Positions 33,432 to 41,651 of a stretch of 64,000 nucleotides of DNA are shown here, piece after piece. The notes under the pieces are model-generated. The model ran no database searches. It saw only the letters and a program-made list of their open reading frames with translations, and was not told the origin of the DNA. A program made the position numbers and the translations under genes. Position 1 is the stretch's first letter. Every line of letters begins with the position of its first letter. This DNA comes from Sphingorhabdus_B arenilitoris (GTDB lineage Bacteria > Pseudomonadota > Alphaproteobacteria > Sphingomonadales > Sphingomonadaceae): the NCBI RefSeq assembly GCF_042651485.1, contig NZ_JBHSDH010000013.1:1240001-1304000 (forward strand). Direction: 5' to 3'.

Positions 33432-34823
33432 TTATTCCGCAGGCTGCACAGAATGATCCTGCGCCTTCGCCCTATTCCCATATAGACGGTTGCCGGCAAA
33501 GCCCTTTAGCCATTGAAAAAAGCGCGGGATGGCGGCGTTGCGGTCCATCCATTCGGCATATTCCTTATATATGGGATCGGCCAGCAAATGCCGCTCCTCG
33601 GTCCGCGCGCGCCAATAATAGATCCCGCTGACCGCCAGCATGATTGCGCTATTGCGCACCATATCGCTCATCGAACCACTGGTGACGAGGAAGGGCATGG
33701 TGGCAAGCCACCAATAGATATTTTTCGACAGATAGGCCGGATGCTTGGTCCACGCATAGGGACCGTGGGTCAATATGCCTCGGTGTGTCAGGTTCGAAAA
33801 ACGCAGGCCAAACGCCACCGTCGCCCAAGCATAGATCGCGGTGAGGGCGACCAGAATACCGCCCCATATCCACAACAAAATGGGATAATCGGATAACCAA
33901 AAAGCCCAGTCGCTGGTGGCGACATGATAATCGAGCGGGCCGCCGCTGGTCATCAGGATGAAGGGCGGATAACAAATCAGCGCAGCGACCCAGCCAGCCA
34001 TATAGGGATTGGCAGTGCGGATATGCGCATCAAGCGGCTTCATCGTCAGCAAATAGCCGACCGTCGCAAATTGCACATCCACAAGGAACATCGCCGTGAT
34101 AAGCGCAGTCGCCAGCCATACAGGATTTTGGATGACCTTTGCCGGGTCCAGATTGACGATTTCCTGAAACCCACCAGGAACGATGGAAATCATGAAAGCG
34201 AGGAAAAATCCTTTCACGGCCCAAGCACGCAAATGATGGAAAATATCCTCCGCATTCCAGCCATCTTGGCCCGCAATCCACGCGCCCAGATGCCAGGCAC
34301 CCTCGCGCGGGTTCACCAAATAGCGGTCGATCCAGATAACATAGGGGACGGACAATATGACCAGCGGGATGACCGCGGCTTCAAACATATCCATCGAAAA
34401 AGGGAAGTTGGCATATTGCGTCGACCACCAAAAGCGGAACAACATATATACCGCCGCAATCATCCCCCATGTGAACCACAGTCCAGCCAGCTTCACGATT
34501 GAATCGTCGAGCACCTGCGCCACTGGCCGCGCCAATGACCAATCAAGGCCGGTTGACGCACGGCGATGCACCTTGTCCACCGACAGCGACCATAACGCCA
34601 TGGGCAGCCCGGTAAATACCACCGCGATCAGCGCAGAATATGGCCCATCGGCCCGTTCGGGGAAGCCCGGAAAACCCAGCATTGCGGCCAAACTGCCAAA
34701 ATTACGGGCAATCATGACCCAAAGGATCAAGCCCGCAATACCGCATAGTCCGACGCGGTGCGACACCGCCGAAACAGGGCGCGGGTCGGCGCTTTGCCGC
34801 AGGCTTTGAGGCGCAATTTCCAT
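33432..34823 (-). CDS. Multi-pass membrane methyltransferase (isoprenylcysteine carboxyl methyltransferase family)
   Basis: A 463-residue integral membrane protein with about ten hydrophobic segments. The C-terminal 130 residues carry the ICMT/PEMT signature: RFSNLTHRGILTHGPYAWTKHPAYLSKNIYWW and RARTEERHLLADPIYKEYAEW, which bind S-adenosylmethionine in this family. The N-terminal 300 residues are additional membrane helices, making the protein about twice the length of usual bacterial ICMT proteins. Substrate unknown; likely a lipid or small thiol/amine. ATG 34823. Confidence 0.78.
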   Translation of the reverse strand: MEIAPQSLRQSADPRPVSAVSHRVGLCGIAGLILWVMIARNFGSLAAMLGFPGFPERADGPYSALIAVVFTGLPMALWSLSVDKVHRRASTGLDWSLARPVAQVLDDSIVKLAGLWFTWGMIAAVYMLFRFWWSTQYANFPFSMDMFEAAVIPLVILSVPYVIWIDRYLVNPREGAWHLGAWIAGQDGWNAEDIFHHLRAWAVKGFFLAFMISIVPGGFQEIVNLDPAKVIQNPVWLATALITAMFLVDVQFATVGYLLTMKPLDAHIRTANPYMAGWVAALICYPPFILMTSGGPLDYHVATSDWAFWLSDYPILLWIWGGILVALTAIYAWATVAFGLRFSNLTHRGILTHGPYAWTKHPAYLSKNIYWWLATMPFLVTSGSMSDMVRNSAIMLAVSGIYYWRARTEERHLLADPIYKEYAEWMDRNAAIPRFFQWLKGFAGNRLYGNRAKAQDHSVQPAE

Positions 34824-34895
34824 ATGCTGCCATTAGCGCAAAATGGTTAAGGAATGGCTAGGCTTCGCAGCTCCAGCCACGGCATTGTATCCGTC

Positions 34896-35567
34896 TTAAT
34901 CGGTTTTTTCCGCAAATAACCAGCGCGCCAGCATCCAAGCCAATAGGGCGCCCGAAAATTGCGTGATCATAAAGGCTGCTACATTCGCTGGCGCAATCCC
35001 GGCGAAGCTGTTGGACAATGCCCGGGCCAGCGTAATTGCCGGATTGGCGAAACTGGTCGAGCTCGTAAACCAATAGCCTGCGGTAATATATAGCGCCACG
35101 GCAGGTGCAACCCAATCGGGCCGTTGGCGCAAACTGCCCAAAATGGTCAATATCAAACCGAATGTTGCAATACCTTCGCTCAGCCATTGCCCTTGCCCCG
35201 AACGGATTTTTTCCGACAATTGCCACAAAGGCTGGTCGAACATGAAATGCGCGGCAAGCACTCCGGCTATCCCGCCTGCAAGCTGCGCCATCAGGAAAAA
35301 CAGCGCGCCACTCGCAGGCACGTCTTTTCGCAGCCACATGACCAGCGTGACAGCCGGGTTGAAATGCGCGCCGGATATCGGTCCGAATATTGTTATCAGG
35401 ACAAATAATATCGCTCCGGTTGCAAGGGTATTGCCAAGCAGGGCCACTGCAACATTACCGCCCGACAAACTCTCCGCCATGATGCCCGAACCAACGACGA
35501 CCGCGAATAGGAAAAAAGAACCAATAGCCTCAGCAGCGACCGGCCGGTGCAGCGATGTAGCGGTCAC
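34896..35567 (-). CDS. aqpS: Aquaporin of the arsenic-operon type (AqpS-like)
   Basis: A 223-residue MIP channel with six membrane helices and two NPA loops: GAHFNPAVT (N70) and TSFANPAITLARALSNSFAGIAP (N175). The second loop is characteristic of the AqpS-like aquaporins found in ars operons, where the channel passes arsenite made by ArsC. The GTG at 35567 is proposed as start because it overlaps the stop of the arsC remnant in a GTGA junction and gives a normal N-terminus; an ATG at 35645 is in frame but would read through arsC-derived sequence out of frame. Confidence 0.87.
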   Translation of the reverse strand: MTATSLHRPVAAEAIGSFFLFAVVVGSGIMAESLSGGNVAVALLGNTLATGAILFVLITIFGPISGAHFNPAVTLVMWLRKDVPASGALFFLMAQLAGGIAGVLAAHFMFDQPLWQLSEKIRSGQGQWLSEGIATFGLILTILGSLRQRPDWVAPAVALYITAGYWFTSSTSFANPAITLARALSNSFAGIAPANVAAFMITQFSGALLAWMLARWLFAEKTD

Positions 35568-35671
35568 CGAAATGCTCCGGTCGTTGCCCCATGATGGTTC
35601 AGCAACGCTTCGCCCAATATCGAGCGAGCCGAATTGCCGGTGCATAAAACGAGGATGTTGGGCATCTTCAT
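35564..35671 (-). pseudogene. arsC: Truncated arsenate reductase (ArsC, LMW-phosphatase type), N-terminal remnant
   Basis: A 35-codon frame from ATG 35671 encodes MPNILVLCTGNSARSILGEA from its third residue, the P-loop of thioredoxin-coupled LMW-PTP-type ArsC with the catalytic CX5R(S) motif, followed by LLNHHGATTGAFR and a TGA. Family members are about 140-170 residues, so everything after the first helix is missing. The stop overlaps the GTG of the aquaporin gene by 4 nt. An internal deletion in an arsC-aqpS operon explains the arrangement. The peptide may still be translated and couple initiation of the channel, but cannot be an enzyme. Confidence 0.8.
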
Positions 35672-35695
35672 TTCGATCTGTTCCGCCGCCTAACT

Positions 35696-35710
35696 TAGGG
35701 TCAGGAACTA
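35696..35710. repeat. Solo copy of the MITE terminal repeat at the argG end
   Basis: TAGGGTCAGGAACTA matches the outer end of the element at 40420-40682, including the flanking TA (TAGGGTCAGGACCTA), at 14 of 15 positions. It lies at the argG stop codon (minus-strand TAG at 35710-35708) and 25 bp upstream of the arsC remnant. No second end is found nearby, so it could be the footprint left by an excised or deleted element. Confidence 0.5.
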
Positions 35711-36928
35711 GCTTCTGCCCTGCCGGTTTAGCAGGCGCAGGCGCAGGGCATTGAGTTTGATGAAGCCCGCTGCATCCTTCTGATCATAGGCACCGGCGTC
35801 ATCTTCGAACGTGACGATCTTTTCGCTATACAGGCTGTGCGGCGATTTGCGGCCAACCACATCGGCGCGCCCTTTATATAGTTTCAACCGGACGGTTCCC
35901 GTCACCATTTGCTGGCTATGGTCGATCGCCGCCTGCAACATTTCGCGTTCAGGGGCAAACCAGAAACCGTTATAGATCAGCTCCGCATATTTGGGCATCA
36001 GCTCATCTTTCAAATGCGCCGCTCCTCGGTCGAGCGTGATTTGCTCTATACCCCGGTGCGCCTGCGCATAAATTTCGCCGCCCGGCGTTTCATACATGCC
36101 CCGGCTTTTCATTCCCACAAACCGGTTTTCGACCAGATCAAGACGGCCAATGCCATGTTTGCGGCCATATTCATTCAGCGCCGTGAGCAAGGTTGCGGGC
36201 GACATGGCCGTGCCATTGATCGCAACACCGTCACCACGTTCAAAATCAATCTCAATATATTCGGGCGTGTCGGGCGCATTTTCGGGATTAACCGTGCGGC
36301 TATATACATAATCCGGCGTTTCTTCCCACGGGTCCTCAAGCACTTTTCCTTCGGATGACGTGTGGAGCAAATTGGCATCGGTCGAAAATGGGCTTTCGCC
36401 GCGCTTATCCTTGGGCACTTGTATTTGATGCTTTTCGGCAAATTCGATCAGGGCGGTGCGGCTGGTTAAGTCCCATTCGCGCCATGGAGCGATGACCTTA
36501 ATATCGGGGTTCAGCGCATAGGCCGATAGTTCGAACCGCACCTGATCATTGCCCTTACCCGTTGCGCCATGGGCAACCGCATCGGCCCCTGTTTCCTGTG
36601 CAATTTCAATCAAGCGCTTTGATATTAACGGCCGCGCGATTGATGTGCCCAGCAGATAGTCACCTTCATACCGCGCATTGGCGCGCATCATGGGAAAGAC
36701 AAAATCGCGGACAAATTCTTCGCGCAGATCGTCGATGAAAATATGCTCGTCGGGTATGCCCATCAGTTTCGCCTTGGCCCGGGCCGGCTCCAATTCCTCT
36801 CCCTGCCCCAGATCAGCGGTGAAGGTTACCACTTCGCAGCCATATTCGACCTGCAACCATTTCAAAATGACGCTGGTATCCAATCCGCCCGAATAGGCGA
36901 GGACAACTTTTTTGATCGAATCTTTCAT
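35708..36928 (-). CDS. argG: Argininosuccinate synthase
   Basis: A 406-residue enzyme joining citrulline and aspartate in arginine synthesis. Diagnostic motifs are the N-type ATP PP-loop LAYSGGLDTSVILKW, HGATGKGNDQVRFE, WREWDLTSRTALIEFA and SRGMYETPGGEI. ATG 36928 (KDSIKKVV) with GAAGAG upstream is the conserved start; a longer in-frame start at 36991 lacks support. It is divergent from the S46 peptidase with about 109 bp between, and its stop falls in a sequence resembling a transposable-element end. Confidence 0.95.
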   Translation of the reverse strand: MKDSIKKVVLAYSGGLDTSVILKWLQVEYGCEVVTFTADLGQGEELEPARAKAKLMGIPDEHIFIDDLREEFVRDFVFPMMRANARYEGDYLLGTSIARPLISKRLIEIAQETGADAVAHGATGKGNDQVRFELSAYALNPDIKVIAPWREWDLTSRTALIEFAEKHQIQVPKDKRGESPFSTDANLLHTSSEGKVLEDPWEETPDYVYSRTVNPENAPDTPEYIEIDFERGDGVAINGTAMSPATLLTALNEYGRKHGIGRLDLVENRFVGMKSRGMYETPGGEIYAQAHRGIEQITLDRGAAHLKDELMPKYAELIYNGFWFAPEREMLQAAIDHSQQMVTGTVRLKLYKGRADVVGRKSPHSLYSEKIVTFEDDAGAYDQKDAAGFIKLNALRLRLLNRQGRS

Positions 36929-37037
36929 CAGCGGCTCTTCCTGTAATAGCATGTTTCGCCGCCGCCTATCAGGCTGGACACAGGCGTGCAAGACGATAAG
37001 GTCTGGTAAATTTCACACAAGCAAGGTTGATTCAAAC

Positions 37038-39104
37038 ATGCCAAAAATCCGTCCGCTATTTTTCACCCTGTCCGCTGCGACCATTGCTGCGGCCGCTGCC
37101 TTCGCTCCTGCCGCATCGGCGGAGGAGGGTATGTGGACATTTGATGGTTTTCCCACTGCGAAAGTGAAGGCAGAGCATGGCTGGGCCCCGGACCAAAAAT
37201 GGCTGGACCGCACCCGCGCAGCCGCTGTCCGGCTTGCCGGTGGTTGCTCGGCTAGCTTCGTCTCCCCCGACGGTTTAATCCTAACCAATCATCATTGCGT
37301 CATCGGATGCCTGCAGGATTTGAGCAGCGCCGATAGCGATTTCGTTCAAAACGGGTTTAACGCAGGCGACCGCTTGCGCGAAAAGCAATGCCCCGGGCAA
37401 CAGGCAGAGGTCGTGACATCGATCAGCGACGTTACCATGGACATTAAAAAGGCAATGGGCGATGCCAAAGGGGAAGCTTTGGTCAAGGCCCGCGATGCCC
37501 GCATTTCGGAAATAGAAGCAAGCGAGTGCCCCGACCGCGATAAAACGCGGTGTCAGGTGGTCACTCTGTTCGGCGGCGGCCAGTATAAGCTATATCAATA
37601 TCGCAAATATTCCGACGTCCGCATCGCATGGGCACCCGAATTTAACGCAGCCTTTTTTGGCGGTGACCCGGATAATTTCAACTTCCCCCGTTATGCCATG
37701 GATGGCGCGTTTTTGCGCGCTTATGAAGGCGGTAAGCCTGCCAGCACGCCGGTACATTTGAAATGGAACCCGCGTGCGCCGGTTGATGGCGAAATGACCT
37801 TCGTCGTGGGCAATCCTGGCTCAACACAGCGGGGCATGACTGCCGCACAGCGCGCATTTCAGCGCGAAGTAGCATTGCCCGATAGGTTGATCCAATTGTC
37901 CGAATTTCGCGGCCGGTTGATCGAGGCCATGGGCACCGACCCCGCGCGCCTTCGCGAAGGCAAGGACACATTGTTCGGATATGAAAATAGCTTCAAGGCG
38001 CTTTATGGCCGGATGCAGGCGCTGAATAATGCATCCTTTGCGGCCAAATTAGACGCGAGCGAGGCGGACTTAAAAGCCAAAAGCGCAGGCAAGATCGACG
38101 GTGATCCGTGGGCCGATATTGAACAGGCGGTCAATGCCTATCGCGATTTTGCCAAAGTCGAAGGGCAGATTGACAGCAGCGGCGGATCGGCGCTTTACGG
38201 ATATGCCCGCACATTGGTGCGCGCGGCCGCAGAACGCGAAAAGCCGAACAACGAACGCCTGCCGCAATATACCGAATCGCGCCTCCCGCTCACGGAAAAA
38301 CGGGTGCTCGATCCTGTGCCAACCTATGCGTGGTTAGAAGAAATGAGCCTGCGTTTCTGGCTATCCAAAACCCGTGAGAAATTGACCACAGACCATCCCG
38401 ACGTGCAGGCTTTATTGGGCAAGGAATCACCCGAAGGCATGGCACAGCGTTTGGTGTCTGGCACGAAGCTGGCCGATCCAGCGGTGCGCAAAGCCTTATG
38501 GGATGGCGGGATGGAGGCGATTAAGGCATCCGATGATCCGCTGATCCAATTGGCATTGTCGCAAGATGCCCGTTCGCGCGCTTTACGCAAACAATTTGAA
38601 GAGGTATACGAAGCGCCCGTTACGGCGGCACAGGCAAAGCTCGCCGACGCCCGCTTTGCCGCTTATGGCGATGCCAATTATCCCGATGCGACCTTCACCT
38701 TGCGGATAAGCTATGGCACAGTTAAAGGCTGGCGCGAAAATGGCATTGATATTCCCACACGCACGGTGATGGGCGGCACATATGACCGTGCGACCGGCGC
38801 CGAACCTTATGTTTTGGCCAAGGCTTTTGCCGAAAATGAGGCTAAGATAAATAAAAATGCGACCTATGATTTTGTGTCCACCAATGACATTATTGGCGGC
38901 AATTCAGGTTCGCCCGTGCTCGACAAGGAAGGCACAGTGATCGGTGCAGCATTTGACGGCAACATTCATTCTCTGGGCGGTAATTATGGCTATGACGGCG
39001 AACTGAACCGCACCGTGTCCGTATCCACTGAAGCCATTCAGCAGGGATTGGAAGTCCTCTATCCGGCTCCCGCATTGGTCCAAGAGCTAAAGGGTAAAAA
39101 ATAA
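37038..39104 (+). CDS. Exported S46 family dipeptidyl-peptidase (DPP7/DPP11-like)
   Basis: A 688-residue secreted serine peptidase. Signal peptide PLFFTLSAATIAAAAAFAPAASA, then the S46 chymotrypsin-like domain with catalytic histidine in LTNHHCVIGC, the DNFNFPR segment containing the aspartate, and the serine in IIGGNSGSPVLDKEGTVIG; an alpha-helical insertion (about 300-500) caps the site as in DPP7/DPP11. It removes dipeptides from N-termini of peptides in the periplasm. ATG 37038. It is followed 9 bp later by a DUF1801 gene. Confidence 0.92.
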   Translation: MPKIRPLFFTLSAATIAAAAAFAPAASAEEGMWTFDGFPTAKVKAEHGWAPDQKWLDRTRAAAVRLAGGCSASFVSPDGLILTNHHCVIGCLQDLSSADSDFVQNGFNAGDRLREKQCPGQQAEVVTSISDVTMDIKKAMGDAKGEALVKARDARISEIEASECPDRDKTRCQVVTLFGGGQYKLYQYRKYSDVRIAWAPEFNAAFFGGDPDNFNFPRYAMDGAFLRAYEGGKPASTPVHLKWNPRAPVDGEMTFVVGNPGSTQRGMTAAQRAFQREVALPDRLIQLSEFRGRLIEAMGTDPARLREGKDTLFGYENSFKALYGRMQALNNASFAAKLDASEADLKAKSAGKIDGDPWADIEQAVNAYRDFAKVEGQIDSSGGSALYGYARTLVRAAAEREKPNNERLPQYTESRLPLTEKRVLDPVPTYAWLEEMSLRFWLSKTREKLTTDHPDVQALLGKESPEGMAQRLVSGTKLADPAVRKALWDGGMEAIKASDDPLIQLALSQDARSRALRKQFEEVYEAPVTAAQAKLADARFAAYGDANYPDATFTLRISYGTVKGWRENGIDIPTRTVMGGTYDRATGAEPYVLAKAFAENEAKINKNATYDFVSTNDIIGGNSGSPVLDKEGTVIGAAFDGNIHSLGGNYGYDGELNRTVSVSTEAIQQGLEVLYPAPALVQELKGKK

Positions 39105-39113
39105 AGGTGATTT

Positions 39114-39548
39114 ATGCCGCAAAAGCCGAATAAGACGACCGAAAATCAAGGCGATGTGGGTCATTTTATCGCCAGCGTGGCCGATGCAGGCCGGCGCGAG
39201 GATGCGCTGGTCCTGCTGGACTTATTTGAAGTGGTAACCGGCTTTCCGCCCCGCATGTGGGGACCGAGCATCATCGGCTTTGGCAGCTATCATTATCAAT
39301 ATGATAGCGGCCGCGAAGGGGACTTTATGCGCTGCGGATTCAGCCCGCGTAAGGCGAATATGGTCGTGTATCTTACCGGCGGATATGAAAATCCCGAAAC
39401 AGCGGCAAAGATCGACGCATTGCGAACGAAACTGGGCAAGCATAAGCTCGGCAAGAGCTGCCTCTATTTCGGCCGCCTATCTGGAATAGATCTGGACATA
39501 TTGAAACAAATGATCCGAGTTGACATGGCGTCACGTCCTCTCACTTAG
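39114..39548 (+). CDS. DUF1801 domain-containing protein
   Basis: A 144-residue cytosolic protein of the DUF1801 (YdhG-like) fold: FIASVADAGRREDALVLLDLFEVVTGFPPRMWGPSIIGFGSYHYQYDSGREGDFMRCGFSPRKANMVVYL and LGKSCLYFGRLSGIDLDILKQMI. Function unknown; some relatives are proposed iron-binding or phosphotransfer partners, without direct evidence here. The ribosome site AAAGGTGA precedes ATG 39114. Probably co-transcribed with the S46 peptidase. Confidence 0.86.
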   Translation: MPQKPNKTTENQGDVGHFIASVADAGRREDALVLLDLFEVVTGFPPRMWGPSIIGFGSYHYQYDSGREGDFMRCGFSPRKANMVVYLTGGYENPETAAKIDALRTKLGKHKLGKSCLYFGRLSGIDLDILKQMIRVDMASRPLT

Positions 39549-39612
39549 GGTCCAGCCTCGATAGAAACAGCTTTACCGCGTAACCTTTTGCCGCACGAGC
39601 ACGAATATTCGT

Positions 39613-39651
39613 TTGGACAGGGAAAAACCCTTCCCCCTTTTTCCTGTCCAA
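39613..39651. repeat. Long imperfect hairpin upstream of the DUF1223 gene
   Basis: TTGGACAGGGAAAAA (39613-39627) is the reverse complement of TTTTTCCTGTCCAA (39638-39651) with one bulged base, and the loop is pyrimidine-rich. It lies between the DUF1801 stop and the lipoprotein gene. It may end the S46-DUF1801 transcript or structure the DUF1223 leader; there is no T-tract after the stem. Confidence 0.4.
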
Positions 39652-39682
39652 CCCATTGTCGGTTTAGACGAAAGGATATGTC

Positions 39683-40420
39683 ATGCTGCGCTTATTGTTC
39701 ATTTTGCTGCCCTTTGCCCTCACGGCATGTTCGCAGAGCAATCCAGTCACTCCGCCTGCAAATGCCGCAGCAGGTAAGCAAGGAGCGGTTAAAAAAGCCA
39801 GCGCAGTTAACCCCATTGTGGTTGAGCTGTACCAAAGCCAAGGCTGTTCCTCCTGTCCGCCTGCAAATGCCGCGCTGAATGCCGAAGCAGGGCGCAGCGA
39901 CGTCATTGCGTTGAATTTTTCGGTTACCTACTGGGACCGACTGGGCTGGAAGGACACGTTTGGCGATCCCAAATATACGCAGCGGCAATATGATTATGCC
40001 GCCGCGTTAAAAAATCCCAACGTGTATACACCGCAGGTTGTTATCAATGGCCGCAGCGATATTGTCGGCAATAATCCGGGCGAGCTCAATGGCGCAATTG
40101 CAGCATCCGTCCCCGTTAGCGGCGGGCCAGCGATAAACCATTCGGCCGGAAAAGTGACGGTTGGTGGAGGCGGCGGAAAAGCCGACATCTGGCTGATCCG
40201 CTATGACCGCAATGTGCAGAATGTCGCGGTGAAGGCCGGCGAAAATAGCGGGCGGAGCTTGCCGCATAAAAATGTCGTCCGGCAATTGGTAAAGCTGGGC
40301 AATTGGGCAGGCAAGCCAGCGACATACGCGGTCCCGGCCAACCAGAATCGCAATTTTGATACGGTAATTTTGGTGCAGCGCCCCGCCGCCGGTCCGATCA
40401 TTGCCGCTAAACGTATTTAG
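39683..40420 (+). CDS. DUF1223 family lipoprotein with thioredoxin-like CxxC
   Basis: A 245-residue lipoprotein: signal peptide with lipobox L13-T-A-C16. The domain VVELYQSQGCSSCPPANAAL (C55, C58) followed by ALNFSVTYWDRLGWKDTFGDPKYTQRQYDYA and YTPQVVINGR is the DUF1223 thioredoxin-like fold, including a CxxC in the position of a redox site. Its role is unknown; a periplasmic thiol function is plausible. The stop codon TAG is formed by the TA target and first G of an inserted element. ATG 39683 with GAAAGGA upstream. Confidence 0.88.
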   Translation: MLRLLFILLPFALTACSQSNPVTPPANAAAGKQGAVKKASAVNPIVVELYQSQGCSSCPPANAALNAEAGRSDVIALNFSVTYWDRLGWKDTFGDPKYTQRQYDYAAALKNPNVYTPQVVINGRSDIVGNNPGELNGAIAASVPVSGGPAINHSAGKVTVGGGGGKADIWLIRYDRNVQNVAVKAGENSGRSLPHKNVVRQLVKLGNWAGKPATYAVPANQNRNFDTVILVQRPAAGPIIAAKRI

Positions 40421-40682
40421 GGTCAGGACCTATTAATTGCGCGACTGAGGTTTGAGTCAATTTTGTTCAGACCTAGGAAAAGAGCCGCTGCACTAGCCTG
40501 CTAATGCAAGGTTCTTTGACGCAGGGCTGGGCAAAATTGGCCAAATCCTATGGGACAAAGAAATGGCTTCCATCTCGAATAAAAGCGGCCTTGCAAACAG
40601 AACCACTGTTCGCGGCGGACGCTTTCATCCGATATGTTCGCCATTTCTTTGCCTCAGACGCGGAATTAATAGGTCCTGACCC
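40420..40682. mobile_element. 263-bp MITE-like element with 31-bp terminal inverted repeats
   Basis: The outer 19 bp, GGGTCAGGACCTATTAATT at 40420-40438, is repeated perfectly inverted at 40664-40682; the match continues inward to 40450 and 40652 with two mismatches (29 of 31). TA at 40418-40419 and 40683-40684 fits a 2-bp target duplication. No transposase is encoded, so it is non-autonomous. It sits exactly between the convergent DUF1223 and manA genes; removing the element and one TA leaves both reading frames ending in a stop codon that overlaps the same TA. Confidence 0.8.
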
Positions 40683-41494
40683 TAGCGAAGCACCGCCGCC
40701 GCAATCAATGCCAAGCCATCATCCGTCAGGTCAATGACCGCATCTTCACTGGCCAACAGACATTCACCAACATCTACGATTTCTTCATCTATCGACACAG
40801 CCCCGGCAACAGGGACAATCCATTTGCTCCCGGTCAAACCGGATATTTTATCCCGGCTTCCTGCATCGGCCAATAATAGCCGGAAAAAGGGACCGTCGGT
40901 CAGCATCGCTCCTGTTTTCGCCTTGCCCGAACGGCTATCGCTATAAGGCAACAAGGTGGCAACAGCGAGCGCATCGTCCAGATGCAATGTGCGCAGATGA
41001 CCATTATCCAGCCGGCCATAATCATACAGGCGGTAGGTAATATCGGCATGTTGCTGCACCTCGACCAGGGTAATCCCCGGGCCAATGGCGTGAATGGTGC
41101 CCGCTGGTATATAATAATATTCACCCGCATGAACCGGACGCCAATCGATTAACGCCTCTATACCGCCCGACAAGGCGGCGGCGCGTAAATCGTCTTTGCT
41201 GATCGCTTGTCGCAATCCGATACCGAGGAGCGAACCGGGCTGTGCGCTGACAATATACCAGCATTCTTCCTTGCCGGAAAGATAGCCTCTGGCTTTTGCC
41301 TGCGCATCATTGGGATGCACCTGCACAGATAGCTTCTCGGAAGTGAACAGCCATTTTACTAGCAACGGCGAATTACCGCCTTCCGGCGCCTCATACCATA
41401 TTTCGCCAATGCGCTGTCCAGCGGGTACGGCAAAGCTGCCGGGAATATCGCACCGACCCCACGGTTTCGCCACCATTTGCTTTGCCAGTTTCAT
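40682..41494 (-). CDS. manA: Class I mannose-6-phosphate isomerase
   Basis: A 270-residue cupin isomerase interconverting mannose-6-phosphate and fructose-6-phosphate. Zinc-site motifs appear as KPWGRCD, LSVQVHPND, YYIPAGTIHAIGPGITLVEVQQHADITYRLYDYGR. It is shorter than the E. coli enzyme and belongs to the compact alphaproteobacterial group. It would feed GDP-mannose or GDP-sugar synthesis for exopolysaccharide. ATG 41494. Its stop codon is now completed by the end of the inserted element. Confidence 0.9.
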   Translation of the reverse strand: MKLAKQMVAKPWGRCDIPGSFAVPAGQRIGEIWYEAPEGGNSPLLVKWLFTSEKLSVQVHPNDAQAKARGYLSGKEECWYIVSAQPGSLLGIGLRQAISKDDLRAAALSGGIEALIDWRPVHAGEYYYIPAGTIHAIGPGITLVEVQQHADITYRLYDYGRLDNGHLRTLHLDDALAVATLLPYSDSRSGKAKTGAMLTDGPFFRLLLADAGSRDKISGLTGSKWIVPVAGAVSIDEEIVDVGECLLASEDAVIDLTDDGLALIAAAVLR

Positions 41495-41651
41495 GGTCCC
41501 TTAGTAACATTAACTGGTTGATGAATCGATAAACTCCGACCGGTCAACAAATTTGCCCTTTTTTTGGATGCGTTCTGACGCTAGGAGGTAGGGCAAGCGG
41601 TAAAAGCCGCAATTATTTCTCCCTGGGCACCATCATCTTTATGGAGCCATT

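Noticed and set aside
40504..40737. A 77-codon plus-strand frame through the MITE into manA antisense
   Set aside because: It spans the element end and antisense manA, has no family resemblance, and its C-terminal part is simply the complement of manA codons.
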